A stretch of 64,000 nucleotides of DNA from contig CP016211.1 in NCBI GenBank assembly GCA_001931535.1, forward strand, positions 6,617,573 to 6,681,572. Direction: 5' to 3'. This stretch comes from Minicystis rosea (GTDB taxonomy: Bacteria > Myxococcota_A > Polyangia > Polyangiales > Polyangiaceae). Positions 43,982 through 52,892 of this stretch are shown one piece after another. Within the stretch, counting starts at the first letter, position 1; each line of letters starts with the position of its first letter. The position numbers were made by a program, and so were the translations under genes. The notes beneath the pieces are model-generated. The model did not search any database, was not told the DNA's origin, and worked only from the letters and a program-made list of their open reading frames with translations.

Positions 43982-46900
43982 TCACATGCCGGTGCCGACC
44001 AGGCGCGTGGTGGCCTGGGTCCCGAAGCCCGCCAACGTGGCGTTGAGCATCGCGACGCGGGGGCCGACGACCGTCGGCGTGAAGGTGACGTCGACCGTGA
44101 ACGTGCCGCCCGGCGGGATCGTCACCGGCAGCGCGGACGAGGGCACCGCGGTGAAGTCTCCGGCGCTGGCCTCGCTGATGCTGATCGCGGTGAGCGTCTG
44201 CGACGAGGAGGACACGTTGGTGTACGTGAGCGTGTGGGGCGCGCTCGACGTGGAGACCGCCTGCGCGCCCAAGTCGATCTCCTTGGAGACCTGGACCGCC
44301 GGCGGCGGGATCGAGAAGAGCACGGCGTTGCGCACGAGCTTGTCGCCGTCGCTCGTCCCATCCCAGCCCAGGGTCGAGGCCGGGGAGGCCGAGCCATAGG
44401 TGTTGATCTCCACGAGGTTACGGCCCGCGGCGGGCCCGCTCGCGACCACGCCGCGGACGACGGCGGGGACGCCGTCGGTGTAGTTCGCGACGATGATCGG
44501 GTTGTTCTTGTTGAAGGCCGACGCAGGCAAGCGGTCCGTGCTCGAGCTCGCGCTCTTGAAGGTCGCGACGCCGCTCATCAGCGGGCTCGACGGCTCGAGG
44601 ATCGTGCCCAGCGTGAAGCCGTTGGTCAGCCAGCTGCTCGACGAGATCGGCGTCGAGAGCGTGTACTGCGTCTGGAACCGGCCGCTGAGCCCGTAGCTGC
44701 CGGTCTCCTGCGTCTCGTAATCGAAGAGCACCACGCCGCCGCCGTCCTCGAAGTACGTCGCGAGGGTGTCGCCGAACGTCGAGGTGAGGGTCGTGAAGAA
44801 GGTGTACAGGAGCACCGCGTCGTACGCCTTGAGCTGCGCGACGGTCAGCGACGAGCTCGTGGCCAGGTAGTCGACGGCCGAGAACGAGCCCGTGGCCTGG
44901 AGCTTCGATTGCAGCGTGGAGTACGTGCCTGCCCCCGTGACGATGACGACCTTCGGCAAGACCGAGCCCGTGATGCTCCCGCCGACGCCGCCGTTGCCGA
45001 GCGGGATCGCGGTGCAGTCGGCCTTGCAGTACGCATCGCCGTCGCACTCCTCGGAGCCCTCCTTCACGCCGTTGCCGCAGAGCGCGACCGTGGTCGCCAT
45101 CACGGTGTAGTTGAAGGTCGCGGTGCTCGAGTGCGCCTTCACCAGGATGTAGTAGGTCCCCGGCGCGAGGTGCTTCATGAAGGTCTGCGACGAGTTCGTC
45201 GGATCGAGCAGCGAGCAGAGCCCGAAGTCGCTGCCATCGTCGTCGGCCGCGCCCAGCGCGGTGCACGACGCGTTGTAGGCCTGCACCTCGCTGTCGTGCC
45301 CGGTCGCGCAGTTGCCCGGGCCCGTCTCGTCGAAGGTCTCCACGCGCAGGTCGGTGTAGTTGGTGAGCGTGATCGCGTAAAAGTCCTGATCGCCCGCCGT
45401 GGCAATGCTGCCGCTCATGAGCTTGTTCGGCGGCAGCGTGAACGGGCCGGTGGCCGTCGCGCAGGAGTTGTTCGGCTCGACCTCGGGCGTCGGCTCCAGC
45501 TTGCAGAGGGCGGAGCAGCCGTCGCCGTTGACCGCGTTGCCATCGTCGCACTGCTCGCCGCCCCCGGTGATGCCGTCGCCGCACGTCGCCAGCGACATGT
45601 TGACCTGGAGCGTGTACGCCAGGGTCCCCGTGGTGCTGCTGTGCTGCACCGCCACGTAGTACGTGCCCGGCGTGAGCGCCGGGCTCGTCACGAGCGAGCA
45701 GGAGCCGACACCGCTCGTGGTGTCGGATTTGAGCGAGGTCCCCGCCGAGTCGTAGACGGTGAGCTTGCTGGTCGACGCGCTGGTCGTGTCGCAGACGTGG
45801 CCCTGGAAGTTGGTGATCGTCTCCGCGGTGATCACGCCCGTCTGGCCGGTCGGGACGACGAAGAAGTAGTAGTCGATGTCGGCCGCCGGCTGGATGAAGC
45901 CGTTGATCTTGCCGTCGATGGCGAGCGTCTGGAAGTCGTTGGCCGTCGCCATCGTGTTGTTCTTCTCGAGCTCGAAGCCGGGCTCGATCTGGCACGTCGA
46001 CGAGCAGCCGTCGCCGCTCGTGAGGTTGCCATCGTCGCACTTCTCGCCCGTCACCTTGATGCCGTCGCCGCACACCGGGTTGCAGACGCTCGGCGCGCCG
46101 CTGCACGCGAAGCCGGCCTCCTTCTGGCAGCTCGCGTCGCAACCGTCGCCGGGCATCGCGTTGCCGTCGTCACACAGCTCGGTGCCCACGACGATGCCGT
46201 CGCCGCACACCGACACGCAGCTCCCGGCGCCCGTGCCCGTGCACGTCCACCCGAGCTCGAGCGCGCAGGCCGAAGAGCACCCGTCACCCGACTGGCCGTT
46301 GCCGTCGTCGCACGTCTCGGTGCCCGCGAGCTTGCTGTCGCCGCAGACCGTCGCGCACGTGCTCGGTGTACCCGCGCAGGCCCAGCCCGTCTCGACCAAG
46401 CAGCTCGCGTCGCAGCCGTCGTTCGCGTTGGTGTTGCCGTCGTCGCAGAGCTCGGCGCCCGCGGTCTTGCCATCGCCGCACTGCGTGGTGCACACGCTGG
46501 GAGAGCCGGTGCAGTACCAGCCTTCCTCGATCGTCGCGCAGGCCGCGTCGCAGCCGTCGCCCGCCTTCGTGTTGCCGTCGTCGCAAACCTCGGTGCCGGC
46601 CTTGATGCCGTCGCCGCACGTCGTCGCGCACACGCTCGGCGAGCCGGCGCAGGTGAATCCGGTCTCGATCGTCGCGCAGGCCGCGTCGCAGCCGTCGCCG
46701 TCCGTCGTGTTGCCGTCGTCGCAGGCCTCGGTGCCGGCCTTGATGCCGTCACCGCAGGTCGTCGTGCAGATGCTCGGCGCGCCGTCGCACAGCCAGCCAT
46801 CCTCGATCGTGCACGCCGTCCCCGAGCAGCCGTCGCCGTCCGTCGCGTTGCCGTCGTCGCACGTCTCCGTGCCGGCCTTGATGCCGTCGCCGCAGGTCGT

Positions 46901-47584
46901 GACGCACACGCTCGGCGCGCCGTCGCACGACCAACCCGGCTCCTTGGTGGAGGTGGCGGAGCAACCGTCGCCGTCCGTCGTGTTGCCGTCGTCGCACTCT
47001 TCGCTGCCGACGATCTTCCCGTCGCCGAAGACCGGCGCGCAGATGCTCGGCGCGCCGTCGCACGACCAGCCGTCCTCGGGCGCGCAGCTCGCCGAGCAGC
47101 CGTCGCCGTCGGTCATGTTGTTGTCGTCGCAGGTCTCGGAGCCGGCGACGAGGCCGTCGCCGCAGCCCGGCGTGCAGACGCTCGGCTCACCGGCACAGGA
47201 GAAGCCCTGCTCGGTCTCGCAGCTCGCAGAGCAACCGTCGCCGGCCGTCGTGTTGCTGTCGTCGCACGTCTCCGCGCCGGCGATCACGCCGTCACCGCAC
47301 GTCGTCGCGCAGGTGCTCGGCGCGCCGGTGCAGGTGTAGCCCTTCTCGGCCTGGCAGCCCTTGGAGCAGCCGTCGCCGTCGACCACGTTGCCGTCGTCGC
47401 ACGTCTCGCCAGTGTCGACGGCGCCGTTGCCGCAGCCCGGCGTGCTCCCGCCCCCACCAGTCCCGCCGGTAAGAGTGGAGCTCGTGGTGCCGCCGGTGCC
47501 GCTGGTGCCCGTGCCGTCGCCGCCGCAGCCGACGAACGCGCTGAGGGCGACCGCCGCCCATGTAACCCATACCCGTCGATACAT
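43982..47584 (-). CDS. Giant lipoprotein with DUF4215/myxobacterial disulfide repeats and PPC-like domains
   Basis: The 1200-residue lipoprotein has a signal with lipobox FVGC, a Gly/Thr linker, and eleven consecutive ~47-residue units of the type CGDGxxxGxExCDDGNxxxGDGC (DUF4215/TIGR02232 repeats). Two PPC-like beta domains follow (FIQPAADIDYYFFVVPTGQT, SGSIATAGDQDFYAITL), with one more full repeat between them and a shortened repeat (CGNGVKEGSEECDGDAYC) after. A globular C-terminal region ends in an ASPM/Ig-like fold (VSKEIDLGAQAVSTSSAPHT, IPPGGTFTVDVTFTP). In repeat 4 the first Cys is Phe (FGDGKIVGSEECDDGN). Surface-anchored adhesin-like protein; partner unknown. Confidence 0.88.
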   Translation of the reverse strand: MYRRVWVTWAAVALSAFVGCGGDGTGTSGTGGTTSSTLTGGTGGGGSTPGCGNGAVDTGETCDDGNVVDGDGCSKGCQAEKGYTCTGAPSTCATTCGDGVIAGAETCDDSNTTAGDGCSASCETEQGFSCAGEPSVCTPGCGDGLVAGSETCDDNNMTDGDGCSASCAPEDGWSCDGAPSICAPVFGDGKIVGSEECDDGNTTDGDGCSATSTKEPGWSCDGAPSVCVTTCGDGIKAGTETCDDGNATDGDGCSGTACTIEDGWLCDGAPSICTTTCGDGIKAGTEACDDGNTTDGDGCDAACATIETGFTCAGSPSVCATTCGDGIKAGTEVCDDGNTKAGDGCDAACATIEEGWYCTGSPSVCTTQCGDGKTAGAELCDDGNTNANDGCDASCLVETGWACAGTPSTCATVCGDSKLAGTETCDDGNGQSGDGCSSACALELGWTCTGTGAGSCVSVCGDGIVVGTELCDDGNAMPGDGCDASCQKEAGFACSGAPSVCNPVCGDGIKVTGEKCDDGNLTSGDGCSSTCQIEPGFELEKNNTMATANDFQTLAIDGKINGFIQPAADIDYYFFVVPTGQTGVITAETITNFQGHVCDTTSASTSKLTVYDSAGTSLKSDTTSGVGSCSLVTSPALTPGTYYVAVQHSSTTGTLAYTLQVNMSLATCGDGITGGGEQCDDGNAVNGDGCSALCKLEPTPEVEPNNSCATATGPFTLPPNKLMSGSIATAGDQDFYAITLTNYTDLRVETFDETGPGNCATGHDSEVQAYNASCTALGAADDDGSDFGLCSLLDPTNSSQTFMKHLAPGTYYILVKAHSSTATFNYTVMATTVALCGNGVKEGSEECDGDAYCKADCTAIPLGNGGVGGSITGSVLPKVVIVTGAGTYSTLQSKLQATGSFSAVDYLATSSSLTVAQLKAYDAVLLYTFFTTLTSTFGDTLATYFEDGGGVVLFDYETQETGSYGLSGRFQTQYTLSTPISSSSWLTNGFTLGTILEPSSPLMSGVATFKSASSSTDRLPASAFNKNNPIIVANYTDGVPAVVRGVVASGPAAGRNLVEINTYGSASPASTLGWDGTSDGDKLVRNAVLFSIPPPAVQVSKEIDLGAQAVSTSSAPHTLTYTNVSSSSQTLTAISISEASAGDFTAVPSSALPVTIPPGGTFTVDVTFTPTVVGPRVAMLNATLAGFGTQATTRLVGTGM

Positions 47585-47658
47585 TCGAGCCTCGTCAAGC
47601 GGTGAGCAGCCCTACGCCGCGCACGCAGTGGCCGAGCAGGGTACCCGGGCACGTCGCC

Positions 47659-48078
47659 CTACCGCAACGCTGCCGCACGACCTGTGAAGCTTGCTACGCA
47701 CCGCTTGCTCGAAGCGCGAACGGCTCGGGGCCTCCCTCGCGGCGCAACCAGAGTATGGCCGCGTGTCTCGTGTAACCGGTGTATGTCGTCGATCTCCTGC
47801 ACGCGAGCGCGGCGGGTGAGGCGCAGCGCGGCGATATCCTCGCTGACATCGCACGCAAAGGGCCCTCGCATGAGCACCTCGCAATAGACGATCTCGTCCT
47901 CGGGGAGCTTGATCCCGGCCTCGGCGCGCACCTCGGGCGCAATGGATGGTGGGTCGACGAGCGCGACATCGTTCTTCCACTCATCGTTCTTCCACGCGTC
48001 GAGTTGCGGGAGCTCCGGGCCCCCGGCGTCGGGGCCGACGAGGACGTGTGAAATGAGAATTGGATGGTGGATTGAGCG
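47659..48078 (-). pseudogene. Possible remnant of a protein-coding gene
   Basis: One minus-strand frame reads protein-like from 48078 down to about 47740 (SHVLVGPDAGGPELP, DAWKNDEWKNDVALVDPPSI, GIKLPEDEIVYCEVLMRGPF) but has no ATG or GTG until 47931. A stop at 48079-48081 blocks extension, and it ends in low-quality Arg-rich sequence. A 14-bp direct repeat (TGGAAGAACGATGA type) lies inside. I infer a truncated gene; the family is not recognised. The rest of 47585-48171 holds nothing I can name. Confidence 0.25.
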
Positions 48079-48171
48079 TCACGTTCGCTCCAGCGACGAC
48101 ACGCGCTCTACCGTGCGAAGGTCGACGTCTCGCGTGCAATTCGTCGGTCTGCGCACTACCGTTGCAATCCC

Positions 48172-49341
48172 ATGGCGCCGTCGGATCTCCGAGCAATCCT
48201 CGATTCACCCGATGATGATGCGATTCGCCTCGCGTACGCCGCTCGGTTGAGAGAGCGCGGAGATCCGAGGGGCGACTTCATCGAGGTGCAATGTGCGCTC
48301 GCGCGGGGCGGGCTGACGCCGGACGAGCAGAAGCGACTCGAGATGATCGAGCGGGATCTGCTCTCGAAACATCGTGTCGCGTGGCGAGACGAGGCCGGCG
48401 TCGATGCCGCCGACAAGGTCACGTTTCGACGTGGCTTCGTCGAAGAGGTCTCCCTCACTTCATCGTTGTTCGTCGAGGCGGGCGAGAAGCTGTTCCACAA
48501 CGCGCCCGTCCGCGAGCTCACGGTCTCGTTCTACGGCCCCGCACACGAAGACGGCGCGTTCTTGCGAACGTTCTTTGCTTCACCGCTCCTCGGACGCCTC
48601 CGTGGTTTGAAGGTGGGCCTCAGCAACCTCGGCCCACAGTTGGCATCGGCGATCGCCGAATCTCCGAGCTTGACGGCGCTCCAGAAGCTTTCCCTGCACA
48701 GCCATCGAATCGGCGATGGTGGGGTCGCCGCGCTCGTGCGGTCGGGAAGCCTCACCCGGCTCGAGTCGCTCAGCCTCGGTCATTGCGAGATTGGCCCCGA
48801 GGGAGCATCCAGCATCGCGGAGTCTGCGCATTGGGCGCGCGTCGCCGACCTGCGCTTGTCGGGCAACCGCGTGGGGATCGCCGGCGTGCAAGCGTTCGCC
48901 GGTTCTCATCACCTCACCCATCTACGAGCCTTGGACCTGAGCTCGAACATGATTGGCCCTCGGGTGGCGCAAACGATCGCCGACGCGGCCAACTTCGCGC
49001 GGCTCACCGAGCTCGACCTGAACGTCAACGAAATCGACGGAGCCGGCGCCCGGGCGTTGGCAGATTCGGTCCATTTCGAGAACCTCGAGAGCTTGAGCCT
49101 CGATGGCAATCCCATCGGTGACGAGGGGTGCAGCGCGCTCGCGCGCTCCACCAAGCTCCCGAATCTCAAGCGCCTCGATCTCCAGGGCTGCGGCATCGGC
49201 GACATCGGGGCTCTGGCGCTGGCGAATTCCGGCTCCCTCGCGAACATCACGTCCCTGAACCTGGGAGAGAACGCGATCCGGCCGCGAGCCCGGCGCTCGC
49301 TCGAGCAACGTTATCCGGGGAGATGGAGTTTCCTTTCGTGA
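48172..49341 (+). CDS. TIGR02996-type leader with leucine-rich repeats
   Basis: The 389-residue protein opens with the 'repeat-companion' segment LRAILDSPDDDAIRLAYAAR then LRERGDPRGDFIEVQCALAR, typical of Polyangia and Planctomycetes proteins. About eight ribonuclease-inhibitor-like LRRs follow from residue ~150 (LQKLSLHSHRIGDGGVAALV, LESLSLGHCEIGPEGASSIA, LRALDLSSNMIGPRVAQTIA, LESLSLDGNPIGDEGCSALA). There is no signal peptide, so it is likely a cytoplasmic protein-interaction scaffold. Start ATG at 48172. Confidence 0.85.
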   Translation: MAPSDLRAILDSPDDDAIRLAYAARLRERGDPRGDFIEVQCALARGGLTPDEQKRLEMIERDLLSKHRVAWRDEAGVDAADKVTFRRGFVEEVSLTSSLFVEAGEKLFHNAPVRELTVSFYGPAHEDGAFLRTFFASPLLGRLRGLKVGLSNLGPQLASAIAESPSLTALQKLSLHSHRIGDGGVAALVRSGSLTRLESLSLGHCEIGPEGASSIAESAHWARVADLRLSGNRVGIAGVQAFAGSHHLTHLRALDLSSNMIGPRVAQTIADAANFARLTELDLNVNEIDGAGARALADSVHFENLESLSLDGNPIGDEGCSALARSTKLPNLKRLDLQGCGIGDIGALALANSGSLANITSLNLGENAIRPRARRSLEQRYPGRWSFLS

Positions 49342-49486
49342 GGCTCCGCGCGAGCCTCCGGCGTGGCAGGAGCCGCTCCCCACGGTGGCGAGCACGGCGC
49401 TGCCGCCGGCGGTCGTCCGCTCAGGGGGCCGGCGATCTCCAGTGACGGGTGACAACGGAGCTCGGCTCTGCCAAAGAGAGGCCGTC

Positions 49487-49894
49487 ATGGTCGATGTCGT
49501 CGGAAACAGCCTTCATCGCGATCGTTTCTATCCGCACATCAAAGAGATTGTGAGCGCCATTCTGCAGTCGAGCGACGTGGTCACCCCGATCGACGTGCTC
49601 GTCGGCCTGGAGGTCATCACCCCCGAGCAGCTCGCTCAATGGCGCAGGGGTGAGCTCCCCTATCTGGAGCGCGGAATGACGGCCGGCCTGGCTCGCGTGA
49701 GCCGCATCCTGCGGCTGCTCCGCGAGCACGCGCTCGAGCTCGGCCTCACCCCGACTCAGGGCAAATATTCGCGCAAGGGAAAAGGACGCCTCCGCTTCTC
49801 GAAGAGCGGAGAGGCCGAAAGCGAGGAGGCTTATGCGTGCCACTTCGTGCGGCAGCGGCCGGCGAAGACGGAGATGGGGGAGACGAAGGCGTAG
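49487..49894 (+). CDS. Conserved-looking small protein, unknown function
   Basis: The 135-residue, basic, soluble protein reads VDVVGNSLHRDRFYPHIKEI, VSAILQSSDVVTPIDVLVGL, SRILRLLREHALELGLTPTQ. Its codon use is protein-like and it appears as a single globular domain of helices. I do not recognise a family. The open frame extends to 49385, but the ATG at 49487 marks the start of the protein-like part. Confidence 0.65.
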   Translation: MVDVVGNSLHRDRFYPHIKEIVSAILQSSDVVTPIDVLVGLEVITPEQLAQWRRGELPYLERGMTAGLARVSRILRLLREHALELGLTPTQGKYSRKGKGRLRFSKSGEAESEEAYACHFVRQRPAKTEMGETKA

Positions 49895-50073
49895 CGCCGA
49901 TCGACGCGCCGCCGGCGGCGCACGATGTCCAGTGTCGCGCCATCGCGATGAAATCAAAAACCATTGGACGACTCACCAGGATCGCCAATGGCATGTTCCG
50001 TCCACTGTGACGTGAGTGAGAGCGTCCCCTTTTGAAGCCCATTGCGCGCACGATCCGCGCTACCTTCCGGAGG

Positions 50074-51168
50074 ATGCGCCCCGACGACGACCGCCTGATC
50101 TCGCACGCCACCGCGCTGTTCGGCGCGATCTCGCTCGCGCTCGCCCCGTTCGGGTGCGGGAGCAACACCACCGCGGGCTCGAGCGACACCGGGATTGCGA
50201 GCGTACAGCCGAGCGCCGCGCCGTCCGCACCTCCTGTCCCCGCGGCCGCAGCGACCGACTCCGCGACGCCCACGGCTCCGACGCCGCCTGCGGAGTCGGC
50301 TGCACCGCCCGCCGCCTCGGCTTCGGCAGCGCCCTCGGCAGCGCCCTCCGCGTCCGCGCGACCGCTGAAGCCACGGCGCCCCAAACCGAGGGTCGTCGAG
50401 GGCCGGCCCTTTCTCGTCGAGGACGTGGCGCGTGTCGCCGCGATCGAGCCCGGCTCCGGCTGGAGCGAAGCGATCGCGATCGGGGGCATGTCGATCGAGC
50501 CGGCCGAGCGCGCCGCGTTGCTCGAGCACTACACGCGTTGGGCCCTCGCCGAGCATGCCTCGATTGCATCCTTCGCCCGCTTCTCGCTTCAGCTCCTGGC
50601 GCTCGGGGCGCCTTCGGATCTCGTGTCTCGCGCGGTCGCCGCCATGGAGGACGAGACTCGCCATGCCCGCCTCGGATTCGGCATCGTCAATGCGCTCGGC
50701 GCCGCGCCGATTCAGCCGGGTGCTCTCCCGATCGAAGGCTCGCTCGATCAGGCCGTCACGCTCGCAGACGTGCTTCGCCTCACGGTGCGAGAAGGCGTGA
50801 TCGGCGAGACGCTCGCGGCCCTCGAGGCGCGTTTGGCTGCGAACGAGACCTCGATTCCATGGCTCCGCGAGCCCCTCGTGCGCCTCGCGGCGGACGAGTC
50901 GCGCCACGCCGAGCTGGCCTTCGCCTTCGCGGCGTGGGCGGTCGGCCGCGATCCTGCGCTCCTCGAGATCATCGAGGAAGAGCTGGAGCTGTGGCAACCG
51001 CCGCCGCTCGACGTCGTCTCCGGGCTGGAGCGATGGGGCGCGCTCGACACCTCGAGTCGGCGGGCCGTCCATCACGAGGGCCTTCGGACGGTGATTCGGC
51101 CCCTCGTCGCGCAGCTCGCCGGAGCCGCGCCGAGAACACGAACGAGGAGCGCTTCGCCGTCCCCCTGA
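50074..51168 (+). CDS. Lipoprotein with ferritin-like di-iron domain
   Basis: The ~364-residue protein has a signal-like segment with lipobox PFGC, a ~75-residue Ala/Pro/Ser linker, then a four-helix ferritin-like domain with the carboxylate/His ligands of di-iron proteins: EHASIASFARFSLQLLALG, EDETRHARLGF, REGVIGETLAALEA, DESRHAELAFAFA. It may store iron or act as an oxidase at the membrane. The start is uncertain: the ATG at 50074 gives the product described, while a TTG at 50032 would add 14 basic residues that would improve the signal. Common in myxobacteria. Confidence 0.8.
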   Translation: MRPDDDRLISHATALFGAISLALAPFGCGSNTTAGSSDTGIASVQPSAAPSAPPVPAAAATDSATPTAPTPPAESAAPPAASASAAPSAAPSASARPLKPRRPKPRVVEGRPFLVEDVARVAAIEPGSGWSEAIAIGGMSIEPAERAALLEHYTRWALAEHASIASFARFSLQLLALGAPSDLVSRAVAAMEDETRHARLGFGIVNALGAAPIQPGALPIEGSLDQAVTLADVLRLTVREGVIGETLAALEARLAANETSIPWLREPLVRLAADESRHAELAFAFAAWAVGRDPALLEIIEEELELWQPPPLDVVSGLERWGALDTSSRRAVHHEGLRTVIRPLVAQLAGAAPRTRTRSASPSP

Positions 51169-51349
51169 TCGACGTTCTCGAGGGACGCGGAAACAGGCGC
51201 CCTCCAAAGACTCGATCGGAGTCGTCCGAGAGGGCTCGCCTCCGATCGTCGAGCTCGGAGGCGAACATGTCGTTGGTGATCACCCCATCTCGCGTCGGAT
51301 CGATAGAATCCGCGGTGGCATGATCACCGGCCTCTGCGTCGACGCGTGA

Positions 51350-51988
51350 CTACTTCGTCGGGCAGGGCACGTCGACGTCGGCGCAGCCGGCGGACCAGCC
51401 CTCGATGCACTCGTAGATCGCGGTGGGATCGGTCTCGCTCAGGCAGGCCTCGAAGTACGATGACGGCTTCAGGATCTGCCGGTTCTTTCGCGCCTCCGTC
51501 TTCGAGAGATCGCCCATCGTGACGGAGTTCGACGCACCGTGGTCCGCGTCGAGGATGAAGGTCGTCGCGTAGTGGGTGAACTGACCGATGTAGTCCCACT
51601 CGGGATTGCTGGTGTAGTTGAGGGCCGAGATCTCGCGATCGCGCAGCTTCTCCAAAATGCACGTGGCCGCTTCGGGATTGGAGAAGTGCGGTGGGGGCTG
51701 CGTGCTCCCGCTGCCGGGCTCGATGCCGAAGTAGAAGTGCGCCTCGGGGCACGGCGCCGGCAAGGCGCATTCGAACAGCTCGATGGAGGTGTCGCTCTCG
51801 CCCTGCACTTCGCAGGCCGGCAAGCCCGTGCCTCCCGTGCCCCCGCCGCCCGTGCCTGCGCCGCCCTGACCGCCGTGTCCGGTGCTCGTGGTGCCGCCGG
51901 TAGAGGTCTCTTGCACCGTGGAGTCGCAGGCGGCGAGGGCAAGCGTGGTGATCACGGCGAGCGTGCGAGGTAAGCGAAGGTTGATCAT
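51350..51988 (-). CDS. Lipoprotein, unknown function
   Basis: The 212-residue lipoprotein has a signal ending LALAAC, a Gly/Thr linker (HGGQGGAGTGGGGTGG type), and a mature part with several Cys (LPACEVQGES, LFECALPAPCPEAHFY, TCILEKLRD, YFEACLSETDP, YECIEGWSAGCADV). It belongs to the same style of surface lipoproteins seen across the window. No family recognised. Start ATG at 51988. Confidence 0.72.
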   Translation of the reverse strand: MINLRLPRTLAVITTLALAACDSTVQETSTGGTTSTGHGGQGGAGTGGGGTGGTGLPACEVQGESDTSIELFECALPAPCPEAHFYFGIEPGSGSTQPPPHFSNPEAATCILEKLRDREISALNYTSNPEWDYIGQFTHYATTFILDADHGASNSVTMGDLSKTEARKNRQILKPSSYFEACLSETDPTAIYECIEGWSAGCADVDVPCPTK

Positions 51989-52123
51989 GGGATCACACTA
52001 CCACCCCACGCGCCCGGCGACTTCGAGGAACAGGGCACGTCGACGGCGGAGCAGCGGGCGAACCACCATCCGTGGCAAGCTCCCTCGTCCGTGACCAGCT
52101 TCGGCGCCCAGGAGAGACCCGAG

Positions 52124-52726
52124 ATGCAAGCCACGTATCGCGTCCTGACCGACGAGACCAACGATGATGATCTGCGGAGGACGGCGGCCGCTCTGGGCTG
52201 GCCGCTCCTCGATGACACGCTCAGCGCCCACGAGGGCCGGCTCCAGTGGGCGTCGCATGATGGGAAATGCGTCCTCGAGTACATACGAGATCCGGCGATC
52301 CCCCTCCCGTACCTCCGTATCCTCGGCGAGGACGTCGCCCAGATCGCCGAGCTCGCGAGGGTGGCGCGACTCATCCTCGAGCGCGACGAGGTGATCGATC
52401 GGGCGCGCGCCGCGGTCGAGCCGCGGGCTCAGGCTCGCGCCATCCTCGACGCCGGAATCGCCGCGCCTCGAGCCTTCGATCAGCGCTTCTTCGATATCAT
52501 CATGGCGGGCTCTCGGCCCCCCCATCGCGGCGTGCGCAAGGCCGCGATCCTCGCGTTCTCGTACACCGCCTGGCGCGAGCTCGAGCCGATGCTGCAGGCG
52601 CTCGCGACCTCCGACCCCGAGCCCGACGTACAGGACCTCGCGCGCCTCGCGCTCGAGCAGGCGGCGCAGCACGGCTGGGTCGGCAAGTTCGAGCCGCCCG
52701 GAGACGACTTCGAAGACGGCGGCTGA
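52124..52726 (+). CDS. HEAT-like helical protein, unknown function
   Basis: The 200-residue soluble protein has an N-terminal segment (YRVLTDETNDDDLRRTAAAL, HDGKCVLEYIRDPAIPLPYL) and C-terminal helical repeats (RGVRKAAILAFSYTAWRELE, LQALATSDPEPDVQDLARLA) of HEAT type. AGGAG at 52110-52114 supports the ATG. It is convergent with the porin gene. Function unknown. Confidence 0.7.
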   Translation: MQATYRVLTDETNDDDLRRTAAALGWPLLDDTLSAHEGRLQWASHDGKCVLEYIRDPAIPLPYLRILGEDVAQIAELARVARLILERDEVIDRARAAVEPRAQARAILDAGIAAPRAFDQRFFDIIMAGSRPPHRGVRKAAILAFSYTAWRELEPMLQALATSDPEPDVQDLARLALEQAAQHGWVGKFEPPGDDFEDGG

Positions 52727-52892
52727 CCGACGCATCCGAATCCGAGGAAGCTCTCGATCGTTCGGTGACCGCGATGAGCATGCTCGACTCCGAGCCTCGC
52801 GCGTCCGCCCCCCTCAGGCATCCACTCGCCCCGTTCGCTCGAGATCCGCGACATCACCCGTCGAGATCCGATGAGGCCCCGCGGGCCTCGCA

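Noticed and set aside
44234..47605. Long plus-strand frame opposite the DUF4215 protein (about 1120 codons)
   Set aside because: It is the mirror of the repeat array; its Arg/Ala-rich product has no fold-like pattern.
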